A DNA stretch of 64,000 nucleotides from Sporolactobacillus sp. THM7-4 (lineage in GTDB: Bacteria > Bacillota > Bacilli > Bacillales > Sporolactobacillaceae), in contig NZ_SEMD01000010.1 in assembly GCF_004153165.1 (NCBI RefSeq), positions 1 through 64,000 on the forward strand, given 5' to 3'. Under the pieces are notes generated by a model. It saw only the letters and a program-made list of their open reading frames with translations. It was not told the DNA's origin and did no database searches. Below are positions 1 through 9,036 of the stretch, one piece after another (positions within the stretch are counted from its first letter, which is position 1; every line of letters starts with the position of its first letter). The translations under genes and the position numbers were made by a program.

Positions 1-16
1 TGAAGGTTCGCCTTCA
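1..16 (+). other. 23S-5S spacer hairpin
   Basis: A perfect 6-bp stem (TGAAGG/CCTTCA) closed by a TTCG tetraloop sits directly before the 5S rRNA. It is probably a processing stem in the 23S-5S spacer of an rRNA operon whose 16S and 23S genes lie left of the window. Confidence 0.5.
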
Positions 17-20
17 ACAG

Positions 21-137
21 TCTGGTGGTCATAGCGAAGAGGTCACACCCGTTCCCATCCCGAACACGGTCGTTAAGCTCTTCTGTGCCGATGGTAATAG
101 GGGGCTGTCCCCCTGTGAGAGTAGGTCACTGCCAGGC
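21..137 (+). rRNA. rrf: 5S ribosomal RNA
   Basis: About 117 nt with the typical 5S layout: the 5' strand TCTGGTGG pairs with the 3' end CTGCCAGG, and the conserved internal segments CCCATCCCGAACACGG and GAGAGTAGG are present. It is a structural RNA of the large ribosomal subunit. It is followed at once by a strong terminator, so it is the last gene of an rRNA operon. No tRNA gene follows. Confidence 0.95.
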
Positions 138-146
138 AAACAAAAA

Positions 147-189
147 ACAGGTGCTTCCTGATTCACGTCAGGAGGCGCCTGTTTTTTTT
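147..189 (+). terminator. rRNA operon terminator
   Basis: A 15-bp stem (147-161 with 168-182, two G-U pairs, 6-nt loop) is followed by a run of T. It ends the rRNA operon. Confidence 0.9.
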
Positions 190-660
190 GTTTGTGCCCA
201 AAAGATATCGATGCGGTTATCAGTTGGGGCATCGGGTGCTGGAATCCTTATTAAACGGCGGTGTGGTTAGCATGATATCTGAATTTTATAAAAAAATGCT
301 TCAGAAATCGGCGCTCGTACTATCAATGGTTTTAGAACATCTTATCGGTAATATTAACCAATCCTTTTGAAAGTCAGGCTCCAGGGAAGTGGTATCCGGT
401 ATTTTCCGATACATCTGCAAATATCGTCCATCCTGGCGTCCTTTACATAAATTTTACTACTCTCATATAGCCCGGTTGATTTAAAAAATCTCCGACAAAA
501 AATTTTTTTGGATATTCTCCGTGCTATCCTGGGTCGATGGTTGTTGTCGACAGCACGCCAAAAGAAAGAACAAGCAGCTTACTTAATTGAGAGGTGCCTG
601 TTCTTTCATTCAGGGCTGTTATTGAATATAAAGGATAGATGCCGCAGCGCTATGATGCAG
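190..660. other. Intergenic region, no gene seen
   Basis: No convincing coding sequence. The only structure I see is an imperfect hairpin at about 563-610 (arms AAAGAACAAGCA and TGCCTGTTCTTT), which may act as a weak terminator. Confidence 0.4.
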
Positions 661-960
661 TTAATAAAAGAAAACAGTTCCCACCAATACTAACGCTATG
701 AATAGAACGATGATCAAGGCATAGCCTCTATGGTGCAGATAATGGTAATCATATTTTTTGGCATGTTTGCCTCGATAACTTTCCGATTGAAAAATGTCCT
801 TAAGTAATGTCCAAAGCAGGAGTACGATTAAAAGACCAATTATGATGATAAAGCTGACCAGCATGCCTGTAATAAAAACTTTAAGATGGCCGAGATTGTA
901 ATCATTCGGCTGTATATCCAGTAATACGAAAGAATTAATAAAATGAGAGAGCACAGACAT
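661..960 (-). CDS. Small two-helix membrane protein, unknown
   Basis: I do not recognise this 99-residue protein. It has two strongly hydrophobic segments, about residues 28-52 and near the C-terminus (about 80-97), joined by a charged loop rich in Lys, Tyr and His, which suggests a small integral membrane protein. The chosen ATG has AGGGGTG about 6 nt upstream; an in-frame GTG three codons earlier is possible but poorly spaced. It stands alone on the minus strand next to the rRNA operon, with no partner to suggest a role. Confidence 0.55.
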   Translation of the reverse strand: MSVLSHFINSFVLLDIQPNDYNLGHLKVFITGMLVSFIIIIGLLIVLLLWTLLKDIFQSESYRGKHAKKYDYHYLHHRGYALIIVLFIALVLVGTVFFY

Positions 961-1197
961 ATTCGTCACCCCTACTCTTTATACCCTCAATGAGCAGTTT
1001 GTGTTCCAATAATCAAAAAAATTACAAATTGATTTCGACCTGGAAGACAGTTTAATTAAGCAGGGGGCCACTATCAAACTGTTTGAAAAAAGTACGGCTT
1101 AATCATCATGAATGGAGAAGGAACTTTTCCCCATTCTGTTAAGAAACGTCTCTTATCCGAACTTTGCTCCTATCCGATTTTACCGATTTGTGCATTT

Positions 1198-1260
1198 GTT
1201 GAATTCCTGACAGTAACTGTTGAATTCTGAACCGGAACTGTTGAATTCCGGATCGTAACT
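1198..1260 (+). repeat. Three 21-nt tandem repeats (dispersed family)
   Basis: Three exactly 21-nt units start at 1198, 1219 and 1240, each beginning GTTGAATTC or GTTGAATTCY with a divergent second half. A more decayed unit may lie at about 1156. Period and core match loci near 20.3, 54.2, 55.6 and 59.2 kb. The rest of the 961-1522 gap shows no gene. Confidence 0.7.
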
Positions 1261-1522
1261 TTATTCAATTGAAGTAGTGCGAATGCCAAAGTTGCGATGA
1301 TCCAGCCAGACCAAATTTGCTTAAACGCTCATATTTTAACTCAATTTGGTTATCACTAATAGGGCCATAGCAACAATAAACGGGTTTCGGTACATATAAA
1401 AATAAAATCCGGCCTGGTCTCATTATTCCTGGTGCAGAGTTATATTCGGCCAGCCGAATATGGGCCCATGATATACTGAAAAATTGCAGTGATTTACTGG
1501 ATAAAAAGAGGAGATGACTTTG

Positions 1523-1720
1523 ATGACTGATGATGAGCTGATCACCGAACTTGGGTCTGAAGCTGTATTAAATTACGAACGGTTTACAGCCCTTTTTCAA
1601 TTACTGGTAGAGAAGGAAATGATTACTGAGAACGCATTCGAAGAGAAATTCAAAAGTGTTCATGAACATTTTGATGATCACCTGAGAGGTATTTTTGGTA
1701 ACGAAATAAAGGTGGAATGA
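1523..1720 (+). CDS. Small acidic protein, unknown
   Basis: A 65-residue, Glu/Asp-rich, mostly helical soluble protein that I cannot assign. An AAAGAGGAG ribosome binding site lies 9 nt before the ATG at 1523; an upstream in-frame ATG at 1514 abuts the Shine-Dalgarno sequence and is unlikely to be used. There is no signal peptide, membrane segment or Cys motif. The gene is monocistronic and a clear terminator follows about 230 nt downstream. Confidence 0.55.
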   Translation: MTDDELITELGSEAVLNYERFTALFQLLVEKEMITENAFEEKFKSVHEHFDDHLRGIFGNEIKVE

Positions 1721-1947
1721 CAGGACAGAACAGGGCGTATGGCTAAAGTCATTATTATTCAATTTGTTCACGCATTACCCCTGACGATTACCTTTATGCT
1801 ACACATAACTTAGAATTTTTAGTCAATTCGTTCACCCGCTCCGGGGCTTTGTCTCTCTATTCGGCGCTCCCATGGAAGATCGTTAAATCGTTCAGCTGCT
1901 CCTGCGCGGCCTGACATGATGAAGGGTTAAAAAATAATAATATTAGT

Positions 1948-1987
1948 GAACATTCCTTAGACGATTTTGAGGGGTGTTCCTTTTTTG
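1948..1987 (+). terminator. Rho-independent terminator
   Basis: A 10-bp stem, GAACATTCCT (1948-1957) with AGGGGTGTTC (1970-1979), is followed by CTTTTTT. It probably ends the transcript of the small gene at 1523. The rest of the 1721-2261 gap holds only the promoter at 2191. Confidence 0.85.
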
Positions 1988-2190
1988 CACTATGAAAGCA
2001 CTTAACTAAGTCATTCTGGGTCTGTAGGACCTGGTTTCGCCGGGCCCTGTCCTGTATCTGCTCTTCGTTCTGACCTTGACAGAAATCTTTGTGTGTGTCC
2101 GCGCCACATTTTTTTCAGGAAAAACGGCTGCTTTGTTACGCATAACCAGTTGATCAGCAGCCCATCTTTTGGAAAGATTCTGGTATTTAA

Positions 2191-2219
2191 TTGACTAAAA
2201 GAGGAAAATTAATTATATT
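2191..2219 (+). promoter_or_regulatory. SigA-type promoter of the PuuD-like gene
   Basis: TTGACT (2191-2196), 17-nt spacer, TATATT (2214-2219), 43 nt before the start codon. The same two hexamers with the same spacing recur at 4268-4296 before the peptide transporter. Confidence 0.65.
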
Positions 2220-2261
2220 TTTTGTTATAGACTGAAAAATAGAGTTGGGGGAGCGAGTCAT

Positions 2262-3005
2262 GTGAGCAGGCCGATTGTCGGGGTTACAGGTGGATTTTTA
2301 AAAAAGAATGACTTTACCGGAGGTCCGTACGCGCATCAGGACTATATTTCCTCACTATTTACGGCAGGAGCGGTGCCGGTTATCTTGCCAACGGCTCTGG
2401 ATGATGTGCTGGAAAAGTATATTGAAATTTGTGACGGATTTATTCTAAGTGGCGGGTATGATGTTGATCCTAAATTTTATCATGCGGATCCTTCTCTTCA
2501 TTGCGGGATATTCGATACGGAGCGTGATTATTTCGAGTTAAAGCTGTTCAGTCGGGCAATGGCGGTTGGAAAACCGATACTTGGTATCTGCAGGGGGATG
2601 CAGGTCATTAACGTTGCGCTCGGAGGTTCCCTGATTCAGGATATTCCAACCGAAGTGGAACATCCTCTCCAGCACGTTCAGAAAGAAGCGCGGGGAAGAG
2701 CAAGCCACAAAGTCCGTCTACTGAAAAACAGCAGACTGGCTCAGTTATTTCACAGTGAAGAGACGATTTATGTAAACAGTCTGCATCATCAGGCGATTGA
2801 CCGTCTTGCCGATGGGTTAAAAGCGGCAGCCTTTTCGGCAGATGGAATTATCGAAGCCGTTGAGCATGTTGACGAAGAACAGGTTATGGCCGTTCAGTGG
2901 CATCCGGAATCGATGGCAGTAAGTGGAAGCCCGCTCATGCGTATTCTGTTTGCTAATTTCACGGAGAAATGCCAGCAATACAAAAAAGCGGCTTCGGAGA
3001 TATGA
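2262..3005 (+). CDS. puuD: Gamma-glutamyl-GABA hydrolase-like class I glutamine amidotransferase
   Basis: Peptidase C26 family. In the Puu pathway PuuD splits gamma-glutamyl-GABA into glutamate and GABA; related enzymes act on other gamma-glutamyl amides. The 247-residue protein has the nucleophile elbow GICRGMQ with Cys110 and the AVQWHPE motif giving His214 and Glu216, so the catalytic triad is complete. Length fits the family (about 250). It starts at GTG behind GGGGGAGCGAGTC. A P1 peptidase and a peptide importer follow, which suggests hydrolysis of imported gamma-glutamyl compounds. The exact substrate is inferred from the family, and no puuA-type synthetase is in the window. Confidence 0.85.
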   Translation: MSRPIVGVTGGFLKKNDFTGGPYAHQDYISSLFTAGAVPVILPTALDDVLEKYIEICDGFILSGGYDVDPKFYHADPSLHCGIFDTERDYFELKLFSRAMAVGKPILGICRGMQVINVALGGSLIQDIPTEVEHPLQHVQKEARGRASHKVRLLKNSRLAQLFHSEETIYVNSLHHQAIDRLADGLKAAAFSADGIIEAVEHVDEEQVMAVQWHPESMAVSGSPLMRILFANFTEKCQQYKKAASEI

Positions 3006-3123
3006 TCGATCAAGCCGAATATGAATCAGGAAGACAGCTATTTAATAAAGGCTGTCTTTTTACATAACCAGAATTTTTTTGGTGATCGAAAGCCCGGAAC
3101 CGGATTATATTGGGGGAAACAGG

Positions 3124-4170
3124 ATGCAAAAGAAATTAAGAGATTTTGGTATCAAGATTGGACATCTTGACACCGGGCCGCTCAACAAAATTACGGACGT
3201 TACCGGAGTCACGGTTGGGCACTCAACGATCAAAAAGGGAGCGGTAAATACAGGAGTAACAGCGATTCACCCACGGTCCGGAAATGTGTTTGAAAATAAA
3301 GTGGTTGGCGCGTCTTATGTGATGAATGGTTTTGGCAAAACAATTGGAACGATACAGATTAATGAGCTCGGGACGATTGAGACGCCAATCCTTTTAACCA
3401 ATACACTCAGCGTTGGAGAGTGCGTTGCCGGACTTCTTGCTTACATGACAGAATACAATCCATCGATTGGAAATATAACCGGTACCGTCAACCCTGTCGT
3501 GTGTGAGTGCAATGATATGTTTATTAATGATATCCGAACGTTTGCCGTTAAGAAGGAACATGTTTTTCAGGCCCTTCATTCCGCAACGGCTGACTTTATC
3601 GAAGGGGGAATCGGTGCCGGAACCGGAATGAGATGTTTCGGATTAAAAGGCGGGATCGGGTCTTCTTCTCGTATCCTGACGTATCCTCATGGGAGCTATA
3701 CATTAGGGGCACTCGTTCTTTCGAATTTCGGCCAGCTGCAGAATCTGCTGATTAACGGCAATCCTGCCGGCGAGCGAATTGCGGCAAGGCTCAATCAGTT
3801 TGAAAGCGGTGAAGACAGAGGATCGATCATTGTTATCATTGCGACGGATTTACCGGTATCTTCAAGACAGCTGAGACGGATGATTAAGCGGGCGAGTGTT
3901 GGGCTGATCCGAACTGGCTCGTTTATCGGAAACGGGAGCGGAGACATTTTCATCGGTTTTTCAACAGCGAATGACATTCCTCACTCTGCAGCCAGGGAAC
4001 CTCTATCGATTAAGGCCATTCATGAAAGTGATATGGAACAGGCATTTATCGGAGTTGCAGAAGCAACAGAGGAAGCAATACTTAATTCTCTGATTACGGC
4101 AGAACCGGGCGTTGCCCGAAATGGAGAGAGAGTATATTCCTTACAGAATTTTACCAGAGAGCTTTACTGA
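3124..4170 (+). CDS. P1 family peptidase (DmpA/BapA type, S58), Ser nucleophile
   Basis: A 348-residue N-terminal nucleophile aminopeptidase. The family cleaves itself before Ser or Thr and removes N-terminal D-amino acids or beta-amino acids from short peptides. The autoproteolysis site is visible as EDRG-SIIVIIATD, Gly233/Ser234, close to Gly249/Ser250 of DmpA. Also present are VTDVTGVTVGH near the N-terminus and the GIGSSSR loop. The ATG at 3124 has GGGGGAAACAGG upstream; an open extension to 3079 lacks a good ribosome binding site. There is no signal peptide, so it is cytoplasmic. It lies between the PuuD-like gene and the peptide transporter and probably trims imported peptides. Confidence 0.88.
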   Translation: MQKKLRDFGIKIGHLDTGPLNKITDVTGVTVGHSTIKKGAVNTGVTAIHPRSGNVFENKVVGASYVMNGFGKTIGTIQINELGTIETPILLTNTLSVGECVAGLLAYMTEYNPSIGNITGTVNPVVCECNDMFINDIRTFAVKKEHVFQALHSATADFIEGGIGAGTGMRCFGLKGGIGSSSRILTYPHGSYTLGALVLSNFGQLQNLLINGNPAGERIAARLNQFESGEDRGSIIVIIATDLPVSSRQLRRMIKRASVGLIRTGSFIGNGSGDIFIGFSTANDIPHSAAREPLSIKAIHESDMEQAFIGVAEATEEAILNSLITAEPGVARNGERVYSLQNFTRELY

Positions 4171-4267
4171 AAGGATCGAATGAGCTTAAATAAATCGCTT
4201 AGCTATAATCTTTTTTTCTGTATCAACATAAAATGACACACAATTTTTAATATCTGTTAATTACCTA

Positions 4268-4296
4268 TTGACTAAATTGACAGAAAAATATATATT
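4268..4296 (+). promoter_or_regulatory. SigA-type promoter of the peptide transporter
   Basis: TTGACT (4268-4273), 17-nt spacer, TATATT (4291-4296). A second TTGACA at 4277 has no well-placed -10. About 70 nt separate it from the start codon. Confidence 0.6.
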
Positions 4297-4366
4297 ATTA
4301 ATAGGATGTTTCTGGTTCTTTTAGTTTTTTCTGGTTACATACAAAGATATGTTTAGGGGGGAAAGC

Positions 4367-5935
4367 ATGAAGAGGCTCGTAACAAGTTTGGTTCTTATGT
4401 TTTGCATGTTGGCTCTTGTATTATCCGGATGTGGTTCAGCTGGCGGTACTAAAAAGGCAGTATCAAAAAATGGAAAGAATATTGTGGTTGCACTTGATTC
4501 CAACTTTGTATCGCTTGACCCTCAGGATACGAATGATAATCTATCGTTTACCGGAGAGAAAACGATGTTAGAGGGTCTGATCGGTTTTGATAAAAACATG
4601 AAAATCGTTCCTGTTTTGGCAACAAGCTACAAGGCTTCCAAGGATGCTAAAACCTATACGTTCAAACTGAGAAAGGGTGTAAAGTTCCAGGACGGCACGC
4701 CCTTTAACGCCGAAGCTGTTAAATTCAACTTTGATCGAATTTCCGATCCGAAGAGTACACTTAAACGACATAGCTTATTTGCGGTGATCAAGGAAACGAA
4801 AGTCATCGATGAATATACCGTACAGTTTAAGTTGTCCCAGCCATTCGGCGCAATGATTAATACCTTTGCCCACCCGGCGGGCATGATCATCAGCCCGTCG
4901 GCTGTAAAGAAATACGGCAAGGACTTTATGAAACATCCAGTCGGTACCGGTCCCTATAAGTTTGCTTCATGGACGCAGGGTGGAAATCTGAAAGTGGTTA
5001 AGAACCCGAATTACTGGAAGAAGGGCGAACCGAAACTTGACAGCATCACATTTAAACCGGTACCTGAAGACGGTTCACGTGTGGACATGCTGAAGACCGG
5101 TGAGGCAGATCTGATTAATCCGCTCCCTACTGTTCAGGCCAAAGCGCTGTCCGGCAAGAACGGGATTGATGTCATTACCAATCCTTCAATTGGTGTCCGA
5201 TATATGTCGATGAATACAATGAAAAAACCTTTTAATAACGTGAAAGTCCGACAAGCTTTAAACTATGCCATTGACAAGAAAGCTTTTAACAGTATTGTGT
5301 ATAACGGCTATGGCGCACCTGCTACGTCATCGATGGGACCTGAAGTTCAGTTTTATTCGAAACAAAAGCCTTATAATTATGACGTGAATAAAGCGAAACA
5401 ATTATTAAAAGAAGCAGGTTATCCGAATGGATTCCAGACAACCCTCTGGGCAGGCAATATGTCGCAGTCCATTAAGGCAATGGAATTTCTGCAGCAGCAG
5501 TTGAGTAAAGTGAATGTTAAATTGAAGGTTGTCCCTATGGAAGCAGGGACAATGTCCAATAAAATCTGGGGAGTAACCAACCCTGAGAAGGCGGACATTC
5601 AGCTGTATTATGGCGGATGGACACCATCAACCGGTGACGCAGATTGGGCTATCCGTCCTCTTCTGGGAGGGGCTTCATTCCCGCCGGCAGCTTACAACAC
5701 GGCTTATTATAAAAACTCAGAGGCCGATAAGCTCATTAATGCCGCCCTCCAGACAGCTGATCCGGCAGTTCGTCAAAAAGATTACGCTCAGCTTCAAACA
5801 AAAATATGGCAGGACGCACCCTGGGTTTTCCTTTCCACACCGGATAATGTCTATGGAATGAGGAACTATCTGAAAAATGCATACGTTCAGCCGGACGGCA
5901 TTATGGATTTAACTCACGCGGAAATCGTGAAGTAA
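4367..5935 (+). CDS. Peptide ABC transporter substrate-binding lipoprotein (SBP family 5)
   Basis: A 522-residue extracytoplasmic binding protein of the DppA/OppA/GsiB family that delivers oligopeptides to the membrane permeases. A lipoprotein signal with lipobox LVLSGC (Cys22) anchors it to the outer face of the membrane. The family core is visible: LDPQDTND near the start of the mature protein, TYTFKLRKGVKFQDGTPF, VGTGPYKF and VRQALNYAIDKKAF. The ATG at 4367 follows AGGGGGGAAAGC; an upstream ATG at 4349 would place the Shine-Dalgarno inside the gene. A terminator separates it from the permease genes, as is common where the binding protein is made in excess. Confidence 0.92.
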   Translation: MKRLVTSLVLMFCMLALVLSGCGSAGGTKKAVSKNGKNIVVALDSNFVSLDPQDTNDNLSFTGEKTMLEGLIGFDKNMKIVPVLATSYKASKDAKTYTFKLRKGVKFQDGTPFNAEAVKFNFDRISDPKSTLKRHSLFAVIKETKVIDEYTVQFKLSQPFGAMINTFAHPAGMIISPSAVKKYGKDFMKHPVGTGPYKFASWTQGGNLKVVKNPNYWKKGEPKLDSITFKPVPEDGSRVDMLKTGEADLINPLPTVQAKALSGKNGIDVITNPSIGVRYMSMNTMKKPFNNVKVRQALNYAIDKKAFNSIVYNGYGAPATSSMGPEVQFYSKQKPYNYDVNKAKQLLKEAGYPNGFQTTLWAGNMSQSIKAMEFLQQQLSKVNVKLKVVPMEAGTMSNKIWGVTNPEKADIQLYYGGWTPSTGDADWAIRPLLGGASFPPAAYNTAYYKNSEADKLINAALQTADPAVRQKDYAQLQTKIWQDAPWVFLSTPDNVYGMRNYLKNAYVQPDGIMDLTHAEIVK

Positions 5936-5963
5936 TAAAAGTCATAATGGAGATTTGCGAAAG

Positions 5964-5988
5964 ACGTCGGGACTTCCTGACGTTTTTC
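5964..5988 (+). terminator. Intra-operon terminator after the binding protein
   Basis: An 8-bp stem, ACGTCGGG with CCTGACGT, has a 4-nt loop and is followed by TTTTT. It lies between the binding protein and permease genes and probably lets only part of the transcription pass. Confidence 0.75.
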
Positions 5989-6059
5989 GTATACATAGGA
6001 AGATGAATGAAATGATTGGGAAATTATCGAAGTCTGACAGAAATAGTTTAATAAAATAC

Positions 6060-6089
6060 TTGACGAGGCTATCAAATTTTTCCAATAAT
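6060..6089 (+). promoter_or_regulatory. Possible second promoter of the permease genes
   Basis: TTGACG (6060-6065), 18-nt spacer, AATAAT (6084-6089), just before dppB. It could drive the permease and ATPase genes independently of the binding protein. The -10 match is weak. Confidence 0.35.
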
Positions 6090-6115
6090 TAATTTTTCAA
6101 AAAGGGGGAAATCGG

Positions 6116-7036
6116 ATGCTGAGGTATACGATTCGCAGAGTACTTGGCCTGATCCCGATTCTGATTGGAATCTCAATCTTTGTTTTCCTGTTTGTTCATT
6201 TGATTCCGGGTGATCCGGCAAGATTAGTTGCAGGACAGGACGCGACCGTAAAAGATGTCCAGCTGGTACGTGAGAGATTGGGACTGGATAAGCCGATTCC
6301 TCTTCAATATCTGACATATATGGATAACCTTTTGCACGGCAACCTTGGTATTTCATTGAAAACACAGCAACCTGTGATTCATCTTATTGCTGAGCGCTTT
6401 ATGCCGACTTTCTGGTTAAGCTTTTTCAGCCTCGCCTGGGCACTGGCAGCTGGTTTGTTGATTGGGGTCGTTTCAGCCACAAAAAGAAATAAATGGCAGG
6501 ACTATTCAGGCATGTTTCTTGCTGTGTCGGGTCTATCGCTTCCATCCTTCTGGCTCGGCCTGATGGCAATCCAATTGTTTGCTGTTGACCTCGGATTGCT
6601 GCCGACCGGGGGTCTTGACTCATGGACGAGCTATATTCTGCCTTCTTTTACACTTGGAACAGGCATTGCAGCTGTAATTGCCCGTTTCACCCGTTCAGCA
6701 CTGATGGATGTGTTAAAAGAAGATTATATCCGAACAGGCCATGCCAAAGGGCTTCCTCGCAGCAGGATTGTATGGGGACATGCGCTGAAAAATGCAATGA
6801 TTCCGGTTGTGACGATGACGGGGATGCAGTTCGGATTTCTCCTCGGCGGTTCGGTTGTAGTCGAGACCGTCTTCAGCTGGCCTGGACTCGGCCGGCTTCT
6901 GATTGATTCGATTTCTTACCGGGATTATACAGTCATTCAGGCGGAGATTCTTTTGTTCTCCCTGGAATTTCTTCTAATTAATCTGATTGTTGACATCATT
7001 TATGGATTCCTCAATCCGCAAATCCGTTATGACTAA
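6116..7036 (+). CDS. dppB: Peptide ABC transporter permease, DppB type
   Basis: A 306-residue inner-membrane subunit forming half of the translocation pore. It begins with the usual DppB N-terminus (LRYTIRRVLGLIPILIGIS, first helix), then LIPGDPARL and about six hydrophobic segments. The cytoplasmic EAA loop that docks with the ATPase reads YIRTGHAKGLPRSRIVWGHA. The ATG follows AAAAAGGGGGAAATCGG. dppC starts 14 nt downstream, so the two are co-translated. Length matches the family. The exact peptide specificity cannot be read from sequence. Confidence 0.92.
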   Translation: MLRYTIRRVLGLIPILIGISIFVFLFVHLIPGDPARLVAGQDATVKDVQLVRERLGLDKPIPLQYLTYMDNLLHGNLGISLKTQQPVIHLIAERFMPTFWLSFFSLAWALAAGLLIGVVSATKRNKWQDYSGMFLAVSGLSLPSFWLGLMAIQLFAVDLGLLPTGGLDSWTSYILPSFTLGTGIAAVIARFTRSALMDVLKEDYIRTGHAKGLPRSRIVWGHALKNAMIPVVTMTGMQFGFLLGGSVVVETVFSWPGLGRLLIDSISYRDYTVIQAEILLFSLEFLLINLIVDIIYGFLNPQIRYD

Positions 7037-7050
7037 GGAGGGGAGAGCAA

Positions 7051-7953
7051 ATGGCAACAGAAAAACAAATCGAAACAATGGAATGGGCCGGTACGTCTCC
7101 TTTACCGGCGAGAAAGTCACCTTTTTCCAGATTTATGAAAAAGTTAATCCGGCAGAGACTGGCTTTTGTGTCCGGTATTGGTATTATCGGACTCATCATC
7201 ATTGCCATCATCGGGCCATCGATCATTCCTTATAAAATAACCACCGTTGATTATCAGTATGTTCTGCAAGGCCCCTCGGCCAGGCACTGGCTCGGAACCG
7301 ATCCTTACGGAAGAGATTTGTTCAGCCGAATCATTGCGGGTACACGAATCTCTCTCTCTGTCGGATTTTTTTCGGTACTGGCGGGCGCAGCTGCCGGAAC
7401 CTTTCTCGGACTGCTGGCCGGTTTTTACGGCAAGTGGGTAGACAGTATCATTATGCGGATCTGCGACATTCTTTTTGCATTTCCGGGCATGATCCTCGCT
7501 ATTGGAATTGTCGCGATACTGGGACCCGGTATCATGAACGTTGTGATTGCGGTATCGATTTTTAACATCCCGTCATTTGCAAGAATTGTCCGCAGCTCGA
7601 CGCTTTCCGCCAGGGCCGCACTTTTTGTTGAGGCCGAGCGATCGATTGGGGCAAAAAATAGACGATTAATCTGGCGGCATATCTTTCCTGAAACCATTTC
7701 GACCATTATCGTTTATTTTACAATGCGGATCGGGACCGCAATTCTGGCGGCGGCAAGCCTGAGCTTTCTCGGACTCGGTGCGCAGCCTCCGTCCCCGGAG
7801 TGGGGCGCGATGCTAAGTTCAGGCCGGGACTATCTGGACACAAGCCCGTTTGTCACTCTGTTTCCCGGGCTCGCTATTTTCTTTACCGTACTCGTCTTCA
7901 ATCTATTTGGTGACGGGCTGAGGGACGTTCTTGATCCTAAAATTAAAGACTGA
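7051..7953 (+). CDS. dppC: Peptide ABC transporter permease, DppC type
   Basis: A 300-residue partner of DppB. A polar N-terminus of about 40 residues precedes the first helix (FVSGIGIIGLIIIAIIGP), then HWLGTDPYGRDLFSRIIAGTR, which is typical of DppC/OppC. The EAA loop is VEAERSIGAKNRRLIWRHI, and the C-terminal GDGLRDVLDPK is the family ending. AAGGAGGGGAGAGCAA gives a strong ribosome binding site. It forms the heterodimeric pore with the preceding gene and is followed by the two ATPase genes after an 88-nt gap. Confidence 0.92.
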   Translation: MATEKQIETMEWAGTSPLPARKSPFSRFMKKLIRQRLAFVSGIGIIGLIIIAIIGPSIIPYKITTVDYQYVLQGPSARHWLGTDPYGRDLFSRIIAGTRISLSVGFFSVLAGAAAGTFLGLLAGFYGKWVDSIIMRICDILFAFPGMILAIGIVAILGPGIMNVVIAVSIFNIPSFARIVRSSTLSARAALFVEAERSIGAKNRRLIWRHIFPETISTIIVYFTMRIGTAILAAASLSFLGLGAQPPSPEWGAMLSSGRDYLDTSPFVTLFPGLAIFFTVLVFNLFGDGLRDVLDPKIKD

Positions 7954-8041
7954 TAAAAACAGGTTTCTATCAACTGAACGAGAATTTAAGAGCCGTTTTG
8001 CCGATTTATAAGAATTTTTTAAAGAAAGAGGGTGGCGAATC

Positions 8042-9022
8042 ATGGGACAACCCCTGCTTGAAGTCAGTCATTTGCAGACCACTTTTTTTGATGGGAAACA
8101 GGCTTTGAACGCAGTGGATGATGTGTCGTTTACGATTCATGAGGGAGAAACAGTCGGGCTTGTCGGTGAATCAGGCTGCGGGAAAAGCGTCACGTCACTT
8201 TCAATCATGAGACTGCTAAGCAGTGGCGGAAAGATCATGAACGGTTCCATTCATTTTAACGGACAGAATTTGCTCGCTCTTTCAGAAAAAGAGATGCGGA
8301 ACATCAGGGGAAATGAAATAGCAATGGTTTTTCAGGAACCGATGACATCCCTGAATCCGGTATATAAAATAGGCAAGCAAATAGATGAAGCGATCATCTA
8401 CCATAACAAGGTGACAAAAAAAGAGGCACGACAAAGGACAATCGAGACGCTGAAGAATGTCGGCATACCACGTGCAGAGGAAATTGTCCGAGAGTATCCG
8501 TTTCAACTTTCGGGAGGGATGAGACAGCGTGTCATGATCGCTATGGCCATGGTCTGCAAGCCTAAACTTCTGATTGCTGATGAACCGACAACGGCGCTGG
8601 ATGTTACGATCCAGGCGCAAATTCTTGATTTGATGAGAGAGCTGAATAAGAAAAACGGAACAGCCATTCTGCTGATTACTCATGATCTGGGTGTCGTCGC
8701 TGAAATGTGTGAACGCGTGATTGTAATGTATTGCGGTAAAGTAGTTGAAGAAACAGACGTCCAAAGTCTGTTCGCACATCCTCATCATCCTTATACGCAG
8801 GGACTGCTTGCATCGACACCGAAACTCGGAGAGCACGCTGAACGGCTGGGTTCGATCAAGGGTAATGTGCCTAGCCTCAATCATCTGCCAAAAGGCTGCC
8901 GGTTTGCTCCGCGATGCCCGAAGGCCATGGCTATTTGCCGGGAACAAGTGCCTGCTCTTGAGGCTTTGGATGATGGTGGTCTGTGCCGGTGTTTTCTCTA
9001 TCAGGCAAAAAAAGCGAGATAA
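8042..9022 (+). CDS. dppD: Peptide ABC transporter ATPase, DppD type
   Basis: A 326-residue cytoplasmic ATPase. The Walker A motif GESGCGKS is at residues 42-49, the signature is LSGGMRQR, Walker B is [12 protein letters not shown], and an H-loop (LITHDLG) follows. The C-terminal Cys-rich oligopeptide/dipeptide domain ([14 protein letters not shown]) marks it as DppD/OppD, where it may hold an iron-sulfur cluster. The next gene begins 14 nt downstream and encodes the matching DppF subunit. Confidence 0.93.
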   Translation: MGQPLLEVSHLQTTFFDGKQALNAVDDVSFTIHEGETVGLVGESGCGKSVTSLSIMRLLSSGGKIMNGSIHFNGQNLLALSEKEMRNIRGNEIAMVFQEPMTSLNPVYKIGKQIDEAIIYHNKVTKKEARQRTIETLKNVGIPRAEEIVREYPFQLSGGMRQRVMIAMAMVCKPKLLIADEPTTALDVTIQAQILDLMRELNKKNGTAILLITHDLGVVAEMCERVIVMYCGKVVEETDVQSLFAHPHHPYTQGLLASTPKLGEHAERLGSIKGNVPSLNHLPKGCRFAPRCPKAMAICREQVPALEALDDGGLCRCFLYQAKKAR

Positions 9023-9036
9023 AAGGAGGGGGCGAC

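Noticed and set aside
1765-1900. Three TCGTTCA/TTGTTCA-like motifs about 60-64 nt apart that might be decayed copies of the 21-nt family
   Set aside because: Similarity is limited to a few bases and the spacing is uneven.
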